59,323 nt of DNA from Bdellovibrionales bacterium. Lineage in GTDB: Bacteria > Bdellovibrionota_G > JALEGL01 > JAGRMV01. The translations under genes and the position numbers were made by a program. Positions within the stretch are counted from its first letter, which is position 1; each line of letters begins with the position of its first letter. The notes beneath the pieces are model-generated. The model saw only the letters and a list, made by a program, of their open reading frames with translations, did not search any database and was not told the DNA's origin. Shown here in pieces: positions 54,456 through 59,323 of the stretch. The stretch is from assembly GCA_020434365.1 (NCBI GenBank), contig JAGRAX010000003.1:1-59323 (forward strand). Direction: 5' to 3'.

Positions 54456-56405
54456 ATGAAAAAGTTGTTATCTGTATTGACCATATCTTATGTCATGATG
54501 CTTACCGCATATTCTGCGGCTTGGGCTCAAAAACCGATTGCCCACGAGGAAAATGACTTTACCCCTCAGAGCTATTCTATTGATCTTGAAGCTCTAAGCA
54601 ACGACCTTGGCAATATTCTTGATGAGAAAAATGAGAATCTAATACGTAATTTTGCAGCACAAGTTGCTCAAAAGCTGCAGGATAGACTAGATCAATATGA
54701 CGTTCAAAACATTCCTCTGAAGGTAAAATATCTAGGCATCATTGCTCAGTGCAGTCTCGTTCAAAATGATTTTGAAGCTTTCGAAGAAAATAATGCAAAG
54801 GAAATGAAACTAGAAGAAAAGATTGGCCTTCAAGTAACGAAACAGATTCTCGCACGAGCCTATGCTCAATCTCAGATAAAGAACGAGGACTTCGGTCAGA
54901 CTTGGCAAAATCTACTTGATGGAATTTCAAATCACTATGCAAGCGCAAAACCCGAGCTATTAGTCCTTAGAGGCAGACTAAAAAATGTTGCACCTCTCGA
55001 AAGAATCAAGGCAACTCTTTCGGGTCCTCGAAGTCAAATCGCCGTAAAGCAGAAAGGCGAGTTAGACCTTGGAACCGCCGAGGCAGTCATTCGTGTATAC
55101 ACCTATGCTACAATTTTTGAGCCCAATGCTTCTATCGCATTTGACATTTTAAAGGATTATATTGTTAAACAAGATAAGGATTACGAGTCAAAGAATGTGT
55201 ACAGTCGACTCACGCTGCAGGATGATCTCATCACTTTTAAATACCCGAAGTCTGAGAACAAAAAATTCGAAATTCAGCAGCTAAAAAATACACCCTCCAC
55301 AACTTTGGTGGCGGTTTTGGATTATGGGCTCGACGTAGATATTTTTCGAAGAGACCAAATCTGGACCAACCCCTTAGAAACATACAATGAAGAAGACAGT
55401 GACGACAACGGTTTTGTAGACGATGTACACGGTCCTACATTTGAACCTTCTACAGCAGTTTCGAAAGCTCTTATTCCTACTGAAACCGATGGGGCCATCG
55501 GCACAGATCGAATCAAGCAAATTGAGAAGCTTTTTCTCGGGAATATTGATCTCTATAATCTTGGAATCGATAGCCAAGAGGCAGCGGATTACACTACCTA
55601 CGTAAGAAGCATTGCAAGAGATAAAAAAGCTACAGAGGAATTTAAAGTAGACCTCACTTTCTTCCCTTCCTATATTCATGGTACACACATTGCCAGTCTG
55701 ATCTCCAGAAATCCCCATGCGGTGATGATGTCTGCAAGAATGCCAGTAGTTAGAGCTTCGATTCCACCCCAAATCACTGAGTCCTCAGTACTGGAAACCA
55801 CGGATCACTTTAAAAAAATGGTTCAATACTTTTCAGAGCATCAGGTTCGTATCGTTAATTTGAGTTCCAAGTGGTCACTGGATGAATTCGAAAGCAACTT
55901 GCGTTCCAATGGCGTCAGCAGTGAAAAAGCCAAAGAAACTTCTGCAGAACTCTTTGCGATCTATAGTGACGGCATGTACGAGGCAATTAAAAATGCTTCT
56001 GAAATTTTATTCGTTGTCGCGGCGGGAAATCAGAACAATGACACCACCCAGGTCAGTGTCATTCCATCTGGATTTGATCTCCCCAATATTATAACAGTAA
56101 GTGCCACAGATGCAGCCGGAACAATCACAGACTTTAGCAATACTGGCAAAGTAGATCTCTATGCAGACGGCTACTTGATCTATGGACTCATGCCCGGAGG
56201 GACTCCTGTATATCTTTCTGGAACTTCAATGGCTACGGCACTTGTATCTGAAGCAGCTTCGAAACTGCTCTCTCTAGACTCAAAGCTAACACCAAAGAAA
56301 ACCAAAGCCCTTTTGATTAAAAATGCAAGAAAAGGAACTACAGACAAAGGAGAAAAGATCAATCTCTTAGATCCTGTAGCTTCAGCCAAAGCTCTCTTGA
56401 AATAA
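54456..56405 (+). CDS. Secreted subtilisin-like serine protease (S8)
   Basis: The protein of about 649 aa starts at ATG 54456, which has AGGGGAAA just upstream; an earlier in-frame start at 54429 is less likely. A signal peptide (VLTISYVMMLTAYSAAWAQ) precedes about 250 residues of unassigned, mainly helical sequence. The S8 triad is Asp289 (AVLDYGLD), His408 (HGTHIAS) and Ser591 (GTSMATAL), with the oxyanion Asn in VVAAGNQNN. The SDDNGFVDDVHG segment is typical of large extracellular subtilases. The N-terminal part may be a propeptide or regulator. It appears to be transcribed alone. Confidence 0.9.
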   Translation: MKKLLSVLTISYVMMLTAYSAAWAQKPIAHEENDFTPQSYSIDLEALSNDLGNILDEKNENLIRNFAAQVAQKLQDRLDQYDVQNIPLKVKYLGIIAQCSLVQNDFEAFEENNAKEMKLEEKIGLQVTKQILARAYAQSQIKNEDFGQTWQNLLDGISNHYASAKPELLVLRGRLKNVAPLERIKATLSGPRSQIAVKQKGELDLGTAEAVIRVYTYATIFEPNASIAFDILKDYIVKQDKDYESKNVYSRLTLQDDLITFKYPKSENKKFEIQQLKNTPSTTLVAVLDYGLDVDIFRRDQIWTNPLETYNEEDSDDNGFVDDVHGPTFEPSTAVSKALIPTETDGAIGTDRIKQIEKLFLGNIDLYNLGIDSQEAADYTTYVRSIARDKKATEEFKVDLTFFPSYIHGTHIASLISRNPHAVMMSARMPVVRASIPPQITESSVLETTDHFKKMVQYFSEHQVRIVNLSSKWSLDEFESNLRSNGVSSEKAKETSAELFAIYSDGMYEAIKNASEILFVVAAGNQNNDTTQVSVIPSGFDLPNIITVSATDAAGTITDFSNTGKVDLYADGYLIYGLMPGGTPVYLSGTSMATALVSEAASKLLSLDSKLTPKKTKALLIKNARKGTTDKGEKINLLDPVASAKALLK

Positions 56406-56418
56406 CAAAACGACCCAG

Positions 56419-56449
56419 CCAGAAGAACATGCCATGCATGTTCTTCTGG
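56419..56449. terminator. Hairpin between convergent genes, probable bidirectional terminator
   Basis: CCAGAAGAACATG and its exact reverse complement CATGTTCTTCTGG form a 13-bp stem around CCATG. It fills the 59-bp gap between the protease and the next convergent gene. No long T tract follows on either strand, so efficiency is uncertain. Confidence 0.55.
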
Positions 56450-56464
56450 AACTATTGTGTAGAC

Positions 56465-57481
56465 TCAATAATCCTTATCTTCACTATCGATATAACCCAC
56501 ACGCACCCATTCGGTGTCACTCGCCTTCTTACAATAAACATTTCCCAATAGGCGATTGGAATTGGAGAGATAATACAGGTCTTTAAATTCGTGTTGGTAG
56601 TTCTGATTCCAAGGGCAGTGATCGGACAATAGAACCACACTTCCGACGCAAGAATTGTATCTCCAGACTGAATTGATCATGTCACTGGGAATGTTTCTTT
56701 TTTCGTATACATCCCCACCGGGACCATCCTTGGACTCAATGTGATCCTGCCCTTGATATCGATCACTGTTAAACTCAAACTCTATGGGGATCTTGGTCTC
56801 TGAGTCTCCTGAAATATACACGTCTCCGACAAAGCTTCTGCCTTGTACGATATCGAAGAATCTAGACTCCAAACGCCGGTCTTCAGTCACCAAGGACATC
56901 GCTGGATTGATGCACTCTTTGGCCCTTAGAAACTCATCGATGTCATTGACATAGTCCTCAATAAAACCAAAAAGTGGCTCTTGAGGATGAAAAAACTGCT
57001 TGGCAGGAAAAAGTTCTAAAAAACGCTCATGATTAGGGCTGCTCGAGGGAGGGTCTTCTCGATACTGGCCCTTCTTTACAAAGGGGACCAAAGCACCAGG
57101 AAGCGCTTGCGAGCTCTGAAGAGATTTTGATTTCTTTCTATTTTTCTCCAAGCGAGCTCGGCTCTCCATTGCAGCCTTTTCTCGAGCAGCAATCGCTCGA
57201 GATTTCTCTTCTTCACTCTCAGCCCCCTCCCTTTCATGATACTTGGCCCATTTGCTGAGCCACCTTTTGCCCCTGGGACTGGCATTCTCAAGCAGTTCAT
57301 CATAACGCGAGGCAACTTCATCGTCAGTAAGTTCTAAAAGCTCTTCAATAGACCACTGTTTCTGGATGTCACCTCTTGTGGACTGGTACCACAACACAGC
57401 TCCAAAAATAGCCCCAGACAATATCACCCCTCCCAAAAAAACTAGGATCAGGGCACGATTTCGAATCATCCACTCTTTCAT
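56465..57481 (-). CDS. Membrane-anchored protein of unknown function
   Basis: The 338-aa protein has one N-terminal helix (ALILVFLGGVILSGAIFGAVLW, residues 10-31) that is probably an anchor. A highly charged helical stretch (residues 85-125, rich in Glu, Lys, Arg and Ala) follows. The C-terminal 150 residues are a globular region with several cysteines (ECINPA, SCVGS, HCPW, YCKK), suggesting disulfides outside the cytoplasm. No known family is recognised. It precedes tRNA-Leu in the opposite direction. Confidence 0.75.
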   Translation of the reverse strand: MKEWMIRNRALILVFLGGVILSGAIFGAVLWYQSTRGDIQKQWSIEELLELTDDEVASRYDELLENASPRGKRWLSKWAKYHEREGAESEEEKSRAIAAREKAAMESRARLEKNRKKSKSLQSSQALPGALVPFVKKGQYREDPPSSSPNHERFLELFPAKQFFHPQEPLFGFIEDYVNDIDEFLRAKECINPAMSLVTEDRRLESRFFDIVQGRSFVGDVYISGDSETKIPIEFEFNSDRYQGQDHIESKDGPGGDVYEKRNIPSDMINSVWRYNSCVGSVVLLSDHCPWNQNYQHEFKDLYYLSNSNRLLGNVYCKKASDTEWVRVGYIDSEDKDY

Positions 57482-57645
57482 AGGCTCCTCTAGTATAACC
57501 CAGAGCCTCTCCTAGAGGAAAGGGAAGAAAAAACCTCACATGGCCCGTTCTTTACCTATAAATAAGCCAAGCTAGGGAAAAAGTTCTTGGCAAATGATTG
57601 CGAAAGCCTAATAAAAAAGATACAAGGCCTATTCCATTTCAATGT

Positions 57646-57730
57646 GCCGTTGTGGTGGAATTGGTAGACACGCCAGGCTTAGAACCTGGTGGGGCGACCC
57701 GTGGGGGTTCGAGTCCCTCCAACGGCACCA
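57646..57730 (+). tRNA. tRNA-Leu (TAG)
   Basis: This is a class II tRNA of 85 nt. Acceptor GCCGTTG pairs with CAACGGC. Anticodon stem CCAGG/CCTGG holds loop CTTAGAA (anticodon TAG). A long variable arm (TGGGGCGACCCGT) and T-arm GGGGGTTCGAGTCCCTC follow, and CCA is encoded. It ends 4 bp before the stop of the VTC-domain gene on the other strand. Confidence 0.96.
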
Positions 57731-57734
57731 TTTT

Positions 57735-58490
57735 TTAGACCAAGCTTGGCCTTGTAACTGTGCCTGCAACCATTTGCTTCTTTTTCCAAATTTTTGATGC
57801 TTCCAGACTATCGACGGCCTGGCAGTATTTGGAAAACTTTTGTCTGGGTACGGATAGATATCTCGTGATGTTTTGAATCTCAGCTGCATTCTGATTGCAG
57901 TCTTTGAGCTCCACAACACTTTCAAAATTTTGATTCGATTGAATGAACTGAAAGCTTTGAAAAAACAAATGTGGAGGTAAGGCAATGATATTTTGATCTA
58001 TCGTGATTCGACTTTTTTGGTTCAGATGTACAAAACCGAGCCTTTCATACAAAACCACAGCGACAGGCATCAAAGGCTGCATTTTGTATGACTTGCAACG
58101 TCTACGATAGAATCCAAAAAGATCCTCTGGAAAACAGGTCTCAAAACTGGTCAAGTCAATGTGTTTCGACTCTACGGATGCAACTGCTTTGTCACATATC
58201 TTATCTACCCTGCTCTTCACCTCTGCTTTCAGTGTAGAAAATGCCTGATGACTCTGAGAGCTATACGCTCTAAGTCGAAGTTTTGCTTTGGTATACTCTC
58301 CACTGATAGAATCATGATACGAAAACATCTCTCTCGTATCCCAATAGAGAGAAGAAACCCAATATGAATTTCCACCTGGGCAAAATGAATCATATTTCCA
58401 CAGCGGAGACTGACTCAATATGGATTTTACCTTTTGAGATTTATCAAGATCACAAGGATACTTGTATTCGACTCTAGAACTAATTTTCAT
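57735..58490 (-). CDS. VTC-domain protein (polyphosphate polymerase-like)
   Basis: The 251-aa cytoplasmic protein fits the VTC domain, a triphosphate-tunnel fold that polymerises polyphosphate in yeast VTC4. Matching features are RVEYKYPCD at the N-terminus, SLYWDTREMFSYHDSISGE, KAKLRLRAYS, TLKAEVKSRVDK and a late VELKD with RYLSVPRQKFSKYCQA. Catalysis in bacterial versions is mostly untested. It follows the DUF4956 gene by 3 bp, a pairing commonly seen in bacteria. Confidence 0.85.
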   Translation of the reverse strand: MKISSRVEYKYPCDLDKSQKVKSILSQSPLWKYDSFCPGGNSYWVSSLYWDTREMFSYHDSISGEYTKAKLRLRAYSSQSHQAFSTLKAEVKSRVDKICDKAVASVESKHIDLTSFETCFPEDLFGFYRRRCKSYKMQPLMPVAVVLYERLGFVHLNQKSRITIDQNIIALPPHLFFQSFQFIQSNQNFESVVELKDCNQNAAEIQNITRYLSVPRQKFSKYCQAVDSLEASKIWKKKQMVAGTVTRPSLV

Positions 58491-58493
58491 GAA

Positions 58494-59198
58494 CTACTGC
58501 TCATGTAAATACATCGAAAGCTGGCTCACATCTGTTGCTTCTTTTTCACACTGACCTTTGAGAGCTTCGTAAAAATCTAGTGGATTTTTTCTTTTGGACA
58601 AATGAACGTCATACGTGAACTTATTTTGATTCTTTTGGACCTCTTCAATGTGTCTCAAGTTGCTCTGAATCACATCTTTTTGGAAACTGTTTTTCAAGAC
58701 ACTAAAAAACGTCTCAGTATTTTGAGCATTGAATTGGAGCGAAATCACAGGTTCATTTGCGATTTTGATGGGACTTTCAGTCACAAGCCACCATAAGAAC
58801 CCGATCAATAGCGTTGCCAAAATGGCCAAGGAAAAGAAATTGGCTCCGCAACTGATTCCAATGGCCATAACAAAAAAGATGGCTACAATATCCGTTGTAT
58901 CTTTTACTGCATTTCTAAACCTTACAATTGACAGCGCTCCAGCTAAGCTAAAGGCTCTGGCCAAGTTGTTTCCTACAGCTTGCATAATAAAGCAAGCCAC
59001 CATCCCCAAGACAGTTAACGCAATTAGAAAATTAATGTCCACACTTCTTGCATTGTTCAATCTTCGATATAAATGAGCAACCAAAAAGCACAACACAAAA
59101 CTCAAAGCAATACTTAAAAAAATACGGGTAATATCAAAAGCACCCAAGGGCGTGGTTTGCTGATTTAAGTGTCCAAAATATTCAACGATTTCATTCAA
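58494..59198 (-). CDS. DUF4956 membrane protein
   Basis: The 234-aa protein has four or so helices in residues 25-145. The family motif GALSIVRFRNAVKDTTDIVAIFFVMAIGI is clear (residues about 90-118). A soluble C-terminal domain of about 90 residues follows. The family's function is unknown, but it sits next to VTC-domain genes in many bacteria, sometimes with CotH, which suggests a polyphosphate- or surface-related system. AGTAGGAA lies upstream of the ATG. Confidence 0.9.
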   Translation of the reverse strand: MNEIVEYFGHLNQQTTPLGAFDITRIFLSIALSFVLCFLVAHLYRRLNNARSVDINFLIALTVLGMVACFIMQAVGNNLARAFSLAGALSIVRFRNAVKDTTDIVAIFFVMAIGISCGANFFSLAILATLLIGFLWWLVTESPIKIANEPVISLQFNAQNTETFFSVLKNSFQKDVIQSNLRHIEEVQKNQNKFTYDVHLSKRKNPLDFYEALKGQCEKEATDVSQLSMYLHEQ

Positions 59199-59216
59199 GG
59201 CAATTTCCTACTTTCC

Positions 59217-59245
59217 TTGTCAACAAATATATTCTATTTTAAAAT
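59217..59245 (+). promoter_or_regulatory. Sigma70-type promoter near the right edge
   Basis: TTGTCA (59217-59222), a 17-bp spacer and TAAAAT (59240-59245) form one of the best promoter matches in the window. It points rightward, away from the DUF4956 gene. Confidence 0.65.
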
Positions 59246-59249
59246 TTTG

Positions 59250-59266
59250 TCCAAACGAAGTTTGGA
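59250..59266. promoter_or_regulatory. Operator-like palindrome just after the promoter
   Basis: TCCAAAC-GAA-GTTTGGA (7-bp arms) is flanked by TTTTG and ACAAA, which nearly extend the symmetry. It covers the expected transcription start, where a repressor would block initiation. Confidence 0.55.
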
Positions 59267-59303
59267 ACAAATCATATTTTTGCATCAAAAAATTGGGAAT
59301 GTA

Positions 59304-59323
59304 CTATTATGGGAAGAAAAGCA
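59304..59323 (+). CDS. Possible gene start cut by the window edge
   Basis: An ATG near 59304-59307 opens MGRKA and runs off the window. It lies about 40 bp after the palindrome, so it may be the gene controlled there, perhaps a regulator that controls itself. Five codons are too few for an identification. Confidence 0.3.

Noticed and set aside
57629-57985. Open frame with a WRDSNPHGSPHQ-type sequence
   Set aside because: It is the antisense translation of the tRNA-Leu gene plus the VTC gene in another frame, a well-known false gene type.
1-59323. Prophage, insertion sequence or CRISPR array
   Set aside because: No transposase, integrase, phage structural gene or repeat-spacer array was found in the window.

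Overview
The window looks like part of the chromosome of a Gram-negative, proteobacterium-like organism. It has moderate to low GC, gene ends packed or overlapping, Sec signal peptides and lipoboxes, an RND pump with a TolC-type gene, outer-membrane beta-barrels and many multihaem c-type cytochromes. The mix (ergothioneine genes, De Ley-Doudoroff sugar genes, many secreted proteins of unknown function) would fit a delta-proteobacterial or Bdellovibrionota-like lineage, but the sequence alone does not fix the taxon.

Layout. 1-7155 (minus): a six-gene run dppABCDF-ggt for dipeptide uptake plus a gamma-glutamyltransferase that runs off the left edge. 7331-9687: a MgtE magnesium channel and a proline iminopeptidase. 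9682-14174 (minus): an RND permease and a TolC-like gene broken by an in-frame TAA, with no adaptor gene. 14263-18199: a secreted unknown, an aldo/keto reductase, a DUF6176-like protein, an SDR and a YpdA-like flavoprotein. 18415-26355: the most striking block. It encodes an inner-membrane Fe-S/FAD/NAD(P)/haem-b protein, a 20-haem and a 10-haem cytochrome that look like two halves of one repeat array, and, converging on them, a 15-haem lipoprotein and a beta-barrel protein. 26580-29610: a matrixin-like protease, a decayed methyltransferase, a DUF952 protein and a dead BrnT/BrnA toxin-antitoxin remnant. 29909-32120: tRNA-His, tRNA-Arg(TCT) and typA. 32268-35107: a secreted unknown, a class II aldolase and a DUF2914 membrane protein. 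35163-43029: an apparently complete De Ley-Doudoroff galactose-type cluster (lactonase, dehydratase, SDR dehydrogenase, DgoK, DgoA, MFS and SSS transporters) closed by a good terminator. 43190-48229: a secreted unknown, a lipoprotein M1 aminopeptidase and a small coiled-coil membrane protein. 48410-50820: a 71-aa protein with egtB and egtD for ergothioneine. 50927-57481: tRNA-Arg(TCG), several secreted unknowns and a subtilisin-like protease behind a 23-bp perfect inverted repeat. 57646-59198: tRNA-Leu and a VTC/DUF4956 pair. The right edge carries a good promoter, an operator-like palindrome and perhaps the first five codons of a gene.

How the genes fit together. The 17-26 kb block can be read as one trans-envelope electron path. 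NAD(P)H would be oxidised at FAD and Fe-S sites on the cytoplasmic side, and electrons would cross the inner membrane through two stacked haems b (two HX13H helices). They would then pass along 30 periplasmic haems in two proteins to an outer-membrane lipoprotein with 15 haem motifs beside a beta-barrel. This is inferred from sequence features only. The sugar cluster is the clearest metabolic pathway. Several genes show recent decay (TolC-like, methyltransferase, BrnT/BrnA).
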